64,000 bases of DNA, taken from Ceratodon purpureus. Taxonomy: Eukaryota > Streptophyta > Bryopsida > Pseudoditrichales > Ditrichaceae. Below the pieces are notes generated by a model. That model made no database searches, had not been told where the DNA came from, and worked only from the letters and a program-made list of their open reading frames with translations. Positions 16,963-28,291 of this stretch are shown here, piece after piece. Each line of letters begins with the position of its first letter. The stretch's first letter is position 1. The position numbers were made by a program, and so were the translations under genes. The stretch is from the NCBI GenBank assembly GCA_014871385.1, contig CM026426.1, positions 18,258,119-18,322,118 on the forward strand, read 5' to 3'.

Positions 16963-18084
16963 ACCCTCGATACGGCCCTCCTAGAGAAACTTTCTAAGCG
17001 GTGCCTGCACCTTACCCCTGAAGGGCCTCATCGCAATAAGTGACATACTTCCGAGAAAACCCAACACAAAACCCAACAACGATCAAGCAGGACCAACACC
17101 CAAAACCTCAGAAAATTGCAAATAGTAGAGGACGATGATTAGCAACCAATGAGTGAGATTGGGTTAGTAAGACTCCCTTAAATCCCCTCCACTTCGAGGT
17201 CGCTCCATGGACTGAACACCTGCACGAACTCTGCAAAAAAAGGCCCAATTCCGCAAAAAGACGGCTGCAAACTGATCTCCATGCCAAACTCATCACCATG
17301 CAAAAACAAGCCCACCCCACTTCGAGGCGCGTTACGATGCTGGCCACCCACGAGAGGAGTTATGAAAAACTTTTGCGATCCAAACCAGGAAGAGGGAGCC
17401 AAATGCAGGCGGCTGAATGCAAAAACCCAATCTAGGAAACCATATTTGGAGGGTGGGGGTGGCGCTCAGTGATGATGGAGGAGAAGGCGGCCGACAAGGT
17501 GACAGGGACGAGGAGTGGGAGAAGTGACGCAAGTCTTTTCAGAAGAGACGTTCAGTTGGCAACTCATACCCGCGGCGGGTGTGTTCCAGGCGAACTCCCC
17601 GGGTATGAGCCCAGATTTTCACCAAGGGTATTTGCCAGTGCATGGGAGAGGTAGGTTCTAGGCGAATTTTTGCCAGAAATTTAAACGATGGTTTGGGCCC
17701 ATGGTAGTACTTTTAGTGATAAAAAATGGTCTCTTTGTCAGATGGCGGTTAGTTCATCCTGACGCCCCATTGATTTTATGGCGACTTTGGTTCTCCTTGC
17801 CTTGGTTCAGATAGGGAGCGTCGCTTATTCTGGTTAAGGTAAATGACCACTAACCGACCACAACCAATAACCGACCGCTTGGCAAAATCTTCATTTTCTA
17901 CTATAAAATCCTTGCTATCCTGAACATTTTGGGTGGATTCAGTACACACAAATACCTTATCTTCCTACATGGGAAAAATGTCTGCCACATCATACTTGAA
18001 AAAAACCCTCCAAAATTCCTTAAATGGTCGGTTACTGGTCATTTATCTTACATCACTATATCTTGCTCTGTGCCTGCCCCAACT
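16963..18084. other. No recognisable gene; mixed GC spacer
   Basis: Several overlapping short open frames occur on both strands around 17,100-17,650, none with a known domain. The stretch probably includes the unresolved 5' end of the hAT element and other transposon debris. Confidence 0.5.
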
Positions 18085-18365
18085 CCCCAGTGCAATGCAC
18101 TGATGAGTTGGCCCGGGTACACGTGGCATCTAGGGCTTGTTCTCGGGGTTTTGCGTCCCCCCGATTGTGGGAGGTGGCTTCTGCGGGCCGGTGGCCGCGC
18201 GTGCCTTCTTGGGCGTGAGGCCGTGTTGCTTTTTCCCTCGCTTTGGCGCTACGTTTATCCCGGTGGGGTTTTATGGTTCTCCTTGCCCTAGACTTGGCTG
18301 ACAAGGCATGTGTTCTATTTTGCAATGAATTTCTTCATTTGATCCCAAAAAAACCAAAAAGGAAT
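18085..18365 (+). mobile_element. Possible 5'-truncated non-LTR retrotransposon tail
   Basis: A GC-rich block with an open plus frame ends in AT-rich DNA and a short A-rich run (18,350-18,362), as in the 3' end of a truncated LINE. No reverse transcriptase motif is visible, so this rests on shape alone. Confidence 0.25.
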
Positions 18366-19983
18366 AGCTCTACGACCACTCTCATCCAAACTATGACCAA
18401 CTCGTCCCAAAATTCATGCATGTCCATGCGTCATGCACAACACCATGCGGCTAGATACTGCAGAAAATTGTAGAGTGACGCCATGGCTGCTCTTTGCATT
18501 GCTCAAAGAGGGGCAAAGATAAAGACGACAAGTCAATTTGCAAAATCTCTGTATCTTCTTTATCCCGAAGGTACATACACTAATCAATAAGCAATTTATG
18601 ACACCCACCTATGTAATTCATCATCTATCCATATATTTAATTTTTGATTTTTACATTTTTTCCGATCAATCAATAAGATATTTTCCATGTAGGGATGATG
18701 ATGATGGATGATCAAGGAAGTGTGACTAACTGAGTCTAGTCCTAGATTTGACAGAATCGTAGATCAAGGGATGGGATTAGATTGAAATAATGCTAAGGAA
18801 GGAATTCCTTAACTAAATACATCTTTGCTAGCCTAGTTCTTTTCAACTTCCAATCCTACACGCACATGGCTTTCGTGCTCCGCCGCCACTTCAGATGATG
18901 TCTTTCCATCGCCTGCTACATTCTCCATCGAATCCATATCTCATCTCGCGCCAATTAAAGAGAGACACCTCTAAGCAGGACTTGCCGCAAAACCGTGCCA
19001 TGCCGTAATGGACCACAACCATCCATGGATTATAGTATCCTCATATGACCTCCGGCAAGCTCCCTACATGTTGTTTCATTTCATTTTGTCACTTTCAAGA
19101 ACGCTCTCTGAAACCTAAGTTGTCTTGTTTGGGTTAAGTTTCTGTGTGAAAGGATGATGAAGATGTCATAGATGAAATGATGGCGTCTCCTTCCTGGACT
19201 AGGTATAAGTTGCAAGGCCCCTAGAAAATCTCATTCATTGTTTAGAAAGGTGGTAGGAGAGGTCCTTCATTTTGTGTATTCCTTGCTTAGGGTTTTATAC
19301 AAACAAATTGTTACTGCCGTAGTAAAGGTTCCGTCGTCTCGCCTTTTTAGAGTGTATCGTTCAATAAATTGAAGCGGATGAAGGCTCTGGGAGTATCATT
19401 AGCTGGATTTCTCTTTTGCGGCGCCGTTTCCTTTGGCACCTTACGGCGTTTGGGCGAGATGCATTCTGTAGTCATTCTAAAGACAATTGGAAGGTACGAA
19501 TTCTTGTCGCAGAGTGTCCTTGGATTCTTGCTTTTGACCAAAGCAAAAGAATTGTCTGCGGTGGATACGTAGGAGTTCAAGACGCATGGAGGGGTTTGGT
19601 TTTAGAGGAACTCATACCAACCTGTTTAGAATTTAGAACCTTCATACTTTGCTCTCTTGCGCTTTGATTCACTCCGTTGTGGTAATTTTGATCTCTCACT
19701 ATCTGTAATAATTTCCGCATTTGACCATGTATTGCATACAACCTACGACCTTGCTCTTCGGCAAAGACTATTAATACTCTAGGCTTAAGGTCTCTCGCGG
19801 TGAGCTTCGCAAGAAATCAGGCCAAAGACGTGTTTACAAGAGTGTATATATTTATTTTGAGGTTTAGCCTCGTGTCTTTGCTGGATAGCATCATTCTTTG
19901 TAGGCATTATCGTTGTCTTGCGTCATGTCCTATTTAGTCTTCAATAGCGGCTAATATTAATCTAACTCAAGAGAAGCTATTTT
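18366..19983. other. No recognisable gene
   Basis: Short overlapping frames around 19,350-19,670 have no identifiable domain. No RNA gene or long repeat is seen. Confidence 0.5.
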
Positions 19984-20265
19984 GCGAGTGGTGAGCGGTA
20001 AGTTCTGAGATATTTTGATAAAAATGTAACTTTAAGCAGTAAGTTTAGAGTATCTTTGGACAAACCGTATTTTTTGTAATTTTTTAAAAACTTAGCAAAT
20101 ATTAGGACCTATGACTGTGGACAATCAAGGACTCTAATACAGAAAAAAATGTAAATATATCAATGAAAAATCTGATAAATGTGGTAAATTGAACGTTTGG
20201 AGTTATGATTGTGTACAATGAGGGCCTATGGCCGTGGAAAATTTGAATACTACCTAGGGTGTAGT
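19984..20265 (+). repeat. MULE left-terminal region, copy A
   Basis: Homologous to 56,091-56,330 and, more loosely, to 60,740-60,990: a G-rich GAGCGG start, an AT-rich middle, then GACCTATGACTGTGGAC and CCTATGGCCGTGGAAA. Copy A retains only one or two GAGCGG-type units. Confidence 0.65.
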
Positions 20266-20429
20266 TATTCAGAGACATTCTAGAATAGTAAATGGATTCT
20301 CACTATATTAGAGTTGGGATAACATTTAATTTTTGTCAAATTAACATTTAGTATACTTAAAATGAAATTTATAGTACCTCTAAGATGAGGCTCATTGTCA
20401 AGGACACAAAAACCTTCTAATAAATAGAT

Positions 20430-20593
20430 ACTGTGCAATACCTGCCACACTACTAATGTGCCGCACGGAGTGCAGAGCCTGATGGACAGAGACTGTGCAA
20501 TACCTGCTGCACTATAATGTGCCGTGCGAGGTATTAAGCCTGATGGACAGAAACTATGTAATACCTGCCGCACTACAATGTGCTGCACTAGCC
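20430..20593. repeat. Tandem repeat, about 61-bp unit, 2.7 copies
   Basis: Units begin at 20,430, 20,492 and 20,553 with ACTGTGCAATACCTGC or variants, then AATGTGCCG and GCCTGATGGACAGA. The copies differ at scattered positions. It lies between the MULE-A left end and the transposase stop, where ORF2 would be expected. Confidence 0.85.
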
Positions 20594-21290
20594 AAAGAGT
20601 GATACACAAAATGGATAAACAAATCTCACAAGTTCAAATGGAATGCTAAAGCTTTATAACAATTGATGTAGAAGATATACGTAGCTACAATGCTCCAAGA
20701 CTTGTGTTGGCAAGATTGAGGTTCCCCTCACCTTGCCTTCATTATATACTACTATGGTTCCTATTAAAATATAATATAATTAATCTACAAGATAGGCTTT
20801 AGTTGGCTTGCGGAAGTGATAAGGATCATTGATAGTCAACCTAGCCTTACGAAGTTTTAAGAGTCACTAAGGATATTATACAAATATACTTTAAGAGCTC
20901 ACAAAGTTCAATGCAAATCCAATCTATAAGATCTTAGATAAGTTCTAGAAGATCCAACAAAAGTTTTAATTCTCGACAAGGTGATGTAGATTATTTGTCC
21001 GTGACACACATTGTATTAGTTATATGATATAACTTACTGTTTCAGTAGATGGGTCTTACTATTTTAGAAAATTGAGACTTACTGTCACTGTAGTTAAACT
21101 TACTGTCTCAAGTCAAAGACGAACTGTTTTAGAATAATGGGAATTATACTTACTCTAAAAGAGTCAAGCAGCTTAAAAACAATGAAATACATGTAGTGAG
21201 TCAAATATCTTGTAGTGGCCCTTTTTCTCTCACTACATCATGATTAAATCAAATCTTGTATCAAATGATTCTTTGAAGAAACAAAAAATT

Positions 21291-24200
21291 CTATAAGTCA
21301 AGATACTTCCGTAAGCCAACCTCCAAAACTTGGTTCACTTTGTTGAAGCTAAAACGAGTTGCATGAATGAACGTGTTTGATTCTGAGTCCAAACCACACA
21401 CTACATCAAACAAATAGTACAAATGCCTACAATTGGCCCATTGACCCCATTTTCCAATTGCTTTAGTCGCCATCTCCTTGAAGTTAGGACAACTACATCC
21501 TGGCAGCTGCAAAATTATCAGGTAGTATTGCTGTACCTTTAGAAGCGTGCCAAAATCCAATGAGAATATGCATCCTAAGGCAAGTGCTAGAAGAATGCAC
21601 AATTTGCGCACTCGGCCTTTTAGTGATAGGGCTCAGGCACAATTATTGGCGTGCTTTGTTGACGTGGCCTTCTTGTTGCGCCGAATCAACTTCCCTAAAT
21701 ACTACGTGGGGAACTCATCCGAATATGCAGGAGTTGTGTAGCTTGTTAAGTCCATAGGCAACAGGTGGTCCCGAAAAAGTCTTGTAGGTGTCATCTCCTT
21801 CCGCTTGGGAGTCCAAAGCCTGCGTTTTCTAAATAGAGGATCTCTTTGCAGGTTAAGTTGGTCTCTCTTTTAACCGGCCATACCTCTAGAACGCTTAGCA
21901 CTGAGAGAACTCACTTCCTCTTTGTGCCCTTAACGCATCTCTCAATATCGTTGTTGCAAAAGAAGAAGTCCATGGGGTTGGTCCAATTCTTCCAATAGTT
22001 CTTCATGAGGCCCGAGTAGGTAGGTGCAGCGGTGCTCTTCCCGTCTTGGACAATCCAAGCAATGCACTTCTTCTTGGTGATTGCTTGTAGAGCAAAGCAA
22101 GCCTTTGCAAATGTCTTAGGCAAATGTGCGATGTGCCACTAGGCAAGGTTGCATGATGTCTTCTTAACTGCCGATCGAGCTACTGCAGAGCGTCGTCTGT
22201 TGGAAGCTGCTCGTCATCTGTAGTTGTGAAGAATCATGAGTTATCAGAGGAGGTGGAGAGTAGTTTAGTCGGGCAGATCTGGTTTGGACATGTGGTCAGG
22301 ATATACTGATCTTGTCTAGCTTGTGAGATTCACATTTGTCACCAAAAGCAAGATTCGGTTTACGCTTCAGAGAAACAAACACCTCCTCTCCTTTGAGGTG
22401 GAGAGTCCTGGTGCACCGCTCGTCACCGCCACGCATTTTCAAGATGGCCTCATGAAGCGGTTTAGAGTTTCTTGTTTTTGCAGCTGACCTTTGAGCAAGG
22501 CTCATCTTCAATTTCTCCTTCAACGATCAACTACTAGGGTTCTCTTCCTTCAAGATTTGGTAATATGCTGAGCACTGTATGAAAGCACGAACAAAGTCAT
22601 CAGTGGTTGACACATATAGGTCGCTGCCTTTATCGCCAAATTGATGCTTCCACTTGTTATGAATAGATTCAGCAAGGTTACATGACGACATTTCCACTAG
22701 TTTGTCTTCATAGAGATCCTACAATGTGAATACACTCCCATATTAAAATAATGGTGGAATTAATGTAGTTGTACTATTCAAAATGAACTTCCAAGAGGAT
22801 ATATAAAAGGATATCCAGACTTACCAATTCTATAAATCCACCCTATTGGCGATAACGGAATGCCAAGAGACCAGTCAAAGCTCCAGTCTTGGTAGCGCTT
22901 GTTCGGTTGCTATACTAGATGACATCTACCATGTCCGAATTGCCATATACTTTGTCTTGGCCTCTGCCATCGACTTTGCATTCTTGTATTGCCTGCATAG
23001 TCTTTGATGCTAAGATTGCAGGTCTTGACGGATATTAGCCTTGGTATGTTTCTCCAAGGACTGCGTCCAATGGAAAAAACAAAAAAATTCTCTATCCACC
23101 ATCTTTTTAGACGCATCTCCACTTCCGTATATGATTTGAACCGCATCTTAGTTGGCTTGGGCACTGTCGGCCATGAAACCTTTGAAATTGATATTGTCCA
23201 CTCCATGCGTAGCCATGAGGTCGTTGAGGTTCTTCCATATGACTCATTGGGCTCCACCATCTTTAGACTGCATGTCGTATATTGCAATTGTCATGATACA
23301 ACAATATGTAGAATCGTACACATGGCAAGCCATTGTCGTCAACGACGTGACCCGTTTGACATGGTCAAACATTATTCAAGTGTTTTCCAGGTCACCACCT
23401 GTTCGCATTCGTTTCACCAGGTTGACATTGCTGCCCGGTCCAACTTCAGACATTTTGAAGACAAAGACCTTGTCCATGTCCGCCCCTTGCCTTGGAAACT
23501 TATTCTATTGTACAAACTTCCAATTTTTAGCACCGCGTAAGTTATTAATAATGTCCATGACTCCAAAGCGACGGATAGTCCTCATCGTGGTGACTCCGTT
23601 ACGAATGTTGGCCAAGGTGAGGTGCTTACATCGATCAAAAATACCTTGCAGCTCTTCGAGCTCCAAGATCTTTTGTAGTTCTCCTTCTTTAGGAAGGAGG
23701 AGTGGACCCAACACTTCCTTTGCAATTTCAAGCACAATAGCCAAGCGAGTGGCTGATGGGGTGCATTTGCATTGCTCCCCAATCAAGCTGTCTGTCAGTT
23801 CGATGAAGTCCTGATGATCACCTGACTTGATGGGATGGTCGTGAGATCCCAAGTGCACACAAGCCGTCATCATGTGACGTGTCGCAATTACATAGTAGAT
23901 CCTAGCAGGGCTGACATCAACACAAGTGAGAGGGTCGTGACAGGATTCACAAACAACAGTCGATCCAGTGGGAGGCTTTGACCCCACCTCAAGCACCTTC
24001 TCAGACAATCCTTCCCACTCTATTTCATTCACTTTGTAAGTCCTGTGGTCTTTTGCTGAAGATACTCACAATCACGGTGGTCGCAACAGAGGTGGCCCAA
24101 ACAAGAGGATGTACAAAACAAAAGATTCATATCATTCTGAATATTGGATGTTATTGTACAAGACCAAGCATGGCAATCGTACCGTCTATTCATTCTATGA

Positions 24201-24921
24201 AGCTGCTTGGCCTTTAAGTTCTAGCCATGGTCACCTAAAGGTGAAAATTTTAAAGATAACGATCGAATCGTAAAGAGGGGGGAGGTTATCAACCTGCTCT
24301 AGTTTGATTGCATCAAAGTTAATTCGAGATCACACACTCTTGGAATGTTTACAAGCTCCAAGGCGCATCAACATATGAATGATACTGACAACATTACTAA
24401 CCACAACGTTGGTCTAACCATGATGACGAAACGGCCTAATCAGAGGAGTTGTTCCCTTGCGAACTAGCTACTTCTTGAGACAACGTAACTTGGACTTTAT
24501 TCTCTGATCTTAGAATTTCAATCTCACTGTCAGAATAATTACTCAACTCATAAACTGTTTCTAGACTGGGCTCAATTTTGATCCCAGACAACACTGGTCT
24601 CTCAATGCTAATAGTGGACAACTCCCTAGGTGTTAAAAGTTGAGTTGAACCATCTAATACATACTCTGAGACTCCGTATACACAATATTTTCCGGGCTTA
24701 AGCAACTAGAACCTACCGACGTCATCCTCTCCTCTAGTCTGACCAACTGCATGTGAAAGTAGACCCGTTTGATCGTCAAAAGCTTCTTCTTCGTGAAAGA
24801 CAGTGTCCTCTCAAAACTGAAACTTCAAATTTAATGTTGTACAAGTGACTCTAGCATGACCGTCTTCACCTAATCGAAAGAAGATCGGAACAGAATGATG
24901 ATCAACACAAATAAGGGCCAT
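21291..24921 (-). pseudogene. MULE-A transposase (zinc finger, DDE, SWIM), broken
   Basis: Coding similarity starts at an ATG at 24921 (MALICVDHHSVPIFFRLGED) and runs to 21291. In order: acidic N-terminal part; a WRKY/GCM-like finger ending ACVHLGSHDHPIKSG; DDE core with the CFFHW type C..H motif; an intron at 22824-22719 (GTAAG...TTGTAG, phase 0); then CNLAESIHNKW, which holds the expected catalytic Glu; and a SWIM finger GCSCPNFKEM...NCRHLYYLF with all four zinc ligands. Many in-frame stops interrupt it, including TAG just before the intron where copy B has Trp, and TGA and TAG near residues 37 and 72. Too decayed to encode an active enzyme. The N-terminal 75 or so residues survive here but are missing from copy B within this window. 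Confidence 0.85.
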
Positions 24922-27900
24922 GTTATTTCCTAGTGAAGTGCTCAACCACTAAATTCAATATGCATCTAATGAAGGAATTGAACAGCAATTTGACACAACA
25001 AGTACAATGAACATTGAAATGACATGAATATATAACATGAAAGGAATTACAGTGTAAACGGGTAATTCTATGTTGTAGTAAGAGGATTTTAAGAAGTTAA
25101 TAGAGAGTATTGCAAATTAAGCTGAAAGACGGTTGCCAATGAACAATTTTAGATGTAAGTCAAAGATATGTAAAAAATTGATATCCGTCTTAAACATACT
25201 ATACTGATATAAAGATTGCTTTTGAAGTGGTCCTATCATACACACTCAAAAGCTCTATGTATAATTGTTTTCAAATAGTAGAATCCAAGTATAGGCATAC
25301 ATTCTAAACATTGATGGTTATGATATAGATTAGCAAATCAGGTCATACAAATGACGGCTTCTCGAAATCATGTAGACATCATAATAGAAGCTTTGAAATA
25401 ATAAACTCCATACATCAGAAAGTACGGATACTAAATTGTTGTTAACGGCGAACACGCTTATAGGGCCCTTTGGCATTATTGTCAGCGTTATTGTTAGGAC
25501 AATGGTCAATGTTTTAACTATGAACTACACTCCATCTTGGTGAACTTTTATCTTTTTATTCAAAAATTCTTTATTTTAGTAAGAATTTGCACTTTTTAGA
25601 TCAAAAGTAGACTAGTTAGGCCGTTAAATACTAATTATTCTATTTTTACTAATTTCCTCCAAAATCCTCTAAATTCCAATTTCTTTTTTAATTTTAATTT
25701 TGCCTATTTCTGACTTTCTCTCAAAATCTAATTTCCCTTTTTTCCTTTTACTTCCTTTCTTTCTTCTTATTTTTATTATCCAACTTTTAATATTCTAATT
25801 TTTAGTTTTTCCAAATTTAAATTGAATAACTCAAAGCGGTTGCATTAATGCAGCCGCCACAATTTATCGACAAGCATGCAAGTTAAGATGAGCTATTGCT
25901 GGTGAAGCAAGAAATTTAGCTAGAAGAATGGGAGTAGATACGATGACGATCCTATTTTAGAACTAGAGAAGTCGTGGTGGTTAAGGTTAGGAAGAATCTT
26001 GTAGTGAGTGGTAGTTGACGATCGAAATTGCCAAAATTACCGATTTAGTTTTGGAGGTTTACAAATTTTTCCTCTTCAAAACCTACATCTTACTCAGATA
26101 TCATATTATTATCACTCAAGTGGTATAGTTGGTTACCACATGAGTCTAGGAAAAAGAAGATCATAGCCGGATGATCTTTCAAATTTAGGAAAAGATGTGG
26201 AGTTAAGGATAAGCTAGGTGGAAAAGATTTTGGCAAGTGAGATGTGCATGGATGTGTATTGCATGTGCATGGCATGTGAAAAAAGCTCGGCTATGGTTGA
26301 GCCCTACTGACTGTTATGCAGGGGAGATTGAGGAGGGTGCTAAGTGGGCTGCGGTGTATAGAGCTATGGCTTGCTGTTTAGAGGAGGCAGTGGAGTTTAG
26401 GAGAAAGAGTATGTGAGCGGCTGCAGGTGCTATGCTGCTAGATGTTAGTTAGTGAGAAGGGTGAATGTGTGTGGTTGCTGGTTCAAGCTGCAAAGGAGAG
26501 CTTGCTGAGTGGAGAAGAAGCGGCGTAGGAGTAAGAAGTGGGAGTTAGAGGAAGAAGGTCGAAGGAAGTAGACGACTATCGGCTGCGACCTCTCGAGGTT
26601 GCTTGGGTTTGGGGATGGAGACCCTTTCTCCCTACTTCTCGGTAACCGGCGGAATCGCATTGATAGCTTGAGGTCGGAGGTTTGTGTGGCGGACTCAAGT
26701 GGCTGGCCGAGACGAAACGGCGGCTTGTAGTTGGAATTTGGAGAAGCCTGCTGGGTGACGTTCATGCGGTTGCAGCTGAATGCTGCAGTTTGGCTTAGGA
26801 GAGATGGCCGGTGGTTGACTGGTGTGGTGTCGGAGGCTGTTGGTTGCTCCAAAATTCTTGGATTGGGCTGAATCTTACTACTCAGCCGGAGGTCGAAGAG
26901 AGAGCTGCGGTTGCTGTTCGTTATCGTGTCATCAGTCCTCGAGCAGTTTCGGTGGAAGAAGGTTGCTAGTTTGGCGGATTGAGGGTGGACTGAGCCGGTT
27001 GAAGAGTCGACCGCTGCCCTAAAGAGATTGGATAGAGGCTGGAATTCCCGGCCAAGGGAAGTTGGTGGCTGCTTAGTGATTTATGGTGATTGGTGGTTGT
27101 TCGGCAATTGGTTCTGGAGTGAAGCGGTGGCTGTGACGGGTAGAATAGTTTGACGTCGAGGAGCAAGTTTGTGGTAGGGTGGAGTGTGAAGGAATGTGAC
27201 GTTGTCCGTGTTGTGAAGTTGCTGGCTGAAGGACTATTCGGTTAGAGATCTCGGCGGTGGTTGTGCAAACGGTTGCTTGATTAGCTCCGTTTTATTCTGT
27301 TTAGTGTTGTTGTGTATGTTGGAGGCGGTCCAGTCGGCTGCAGTCCGCTGGTGCAGTGTTGAGAGTTCGAGGGCGAGGAGCTGGGCTTCGGAAGTTCTTT
27401 CATGTGCATGAGTCTGTCAGTGGACGCTCCGGCTACTCAATAAGTGACTTCCAGTAGTAATCTTCTTTGCCTCTTTGTGTTAAGTTTATTGTTTTATTGG
27501 AATTTATGCTTGTGACATTGTGTTTTAAAATTATGCATGTATGCACATAAAATTATAATAAAAATTTGAATGTTTTGTGGAAGACTCCATGTTGAAAATT
27601 TAAGTGTTATTGCCTGGATGTTGAACATCTTGTTCATGCATGGTTGAGAGTTTGGATGTTAGAAAATGCATGCAACTCTTTAATTAACTAAGAATTAGAA
27701 TTTAGGACTTTTGAGTTCTTACGTGTGTGATTTAGTTGATTTACGAATTTAGAGGGTTTGAGAGAAAAAACATAAAAAATTTAATAAGAATTAAGAGAAA
27801 ATTAAGAGCTCAGAAAAAATCAATTAAACCAATAAGATGCTAATTATCTAGGATTTGTAATTGTTGGAATTTACTAAACATTTAAAGTTAGTAATTACTT

Positions 27901-27979
27901 ACGATGAGGGCAAAGTCAACTTACTTTTTTTCCTCACTGACCTACCTTAGGTTAGATTTTAGATTTTTTTCCTAGGTAA
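24922..27979. other. No recognisable gene; GC block at 26.3-27.4 kb
   Basis: 24,922-26,080 is AT-rich with no coding signal. 26,280-27,430 is a G/T-rich block with open frames on both strands (for example 26,852-26,445 minus) that look like low-complexity translation. It could be an LTR or leader of an old retrotransposon, but no flanking repeat partner was found. Confidence 0.45.
26112..26150 (+). repeat. tRNA-like head (box A), possible SINE start
   Basis: CAAGTGGTATAGTTGGTTAC followed by CACATGAGTC resembles the D-arm half of a tRNA, with a box A-like TAGTTGGTTA. No B box follows at tRNA spacing, so this is a fragment at most. Confidence 0.35.
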
Positions 27980-28291
27980 TTAAGTTTTTCCCGTGTTGTC
28001 CATTGGATTTGCTTGGACATGTTTACCATAGGTCCGCAAGGGAGAGCCAAATGTGAGGGTTGCATTTTTTGATTTTACACCTCGTTTAATAATCCCTACT
28101 CTAGAATAGGCATGACTTTGTGGAGTAGACTTGACATCTACTCGGGTTGTTTCATTCGCTTGCAACAATGGAGTCCGAGGATCTGGACTGTGAACTACGT
28201 CCGCCCGTCTAACTCAGCAGTCATGTAGGTTGGCAATCTTCATGTTGTTGTCGTCTGAAACTCCGCTAGAAAAAAAGGTCTCTGAAACCAT
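27980..28291 (-). pseudogene. Orphan copy of MULE accessory protein (ORF2-like)
   Basis: From the ATG at 28291 the frame runs to a stop at 27980, with one TGA about 25 codons in. The block SHAYSRVGIIKRG matches PHAYSKVGKIPRG of MULE-C ORF2, and the preceding RADVVHSPDPRT aligns with RADPPRSENSDE. Spacing between the two blocks is close to that in ORF2. It has no nearby transposase in the orientation that the MULE-C layout would predict, so it is probably a relic of a fourth element. Confidence 0.6.

Larger units (their letters stand above)
19984..24921 (-). mobile_element. MULE copy A (decayed, autonomous-type)
   Basis: The left end starts at GCGAGTGGTGAGCGG (19,984), matching the left ends of copies B (56,091) and C (60,740), and continues to the shared block CCTATGACTGTGGACAATC near 20,110. 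The minus-strand transposase follows at 24,921-21,291. The right terminus was not found; no matching inverted end is visible after 24,921. The accessory gene seen in copies B and C is not recognisable between 20,270 and 21,290. Confidence 0.75.

Noticed and set aside
26445-26852. 135-codon minus frame in the GC block
   Set aside because: Equally open frames on the other strand, Ser/Pro-rich composition and no recognisable domain.
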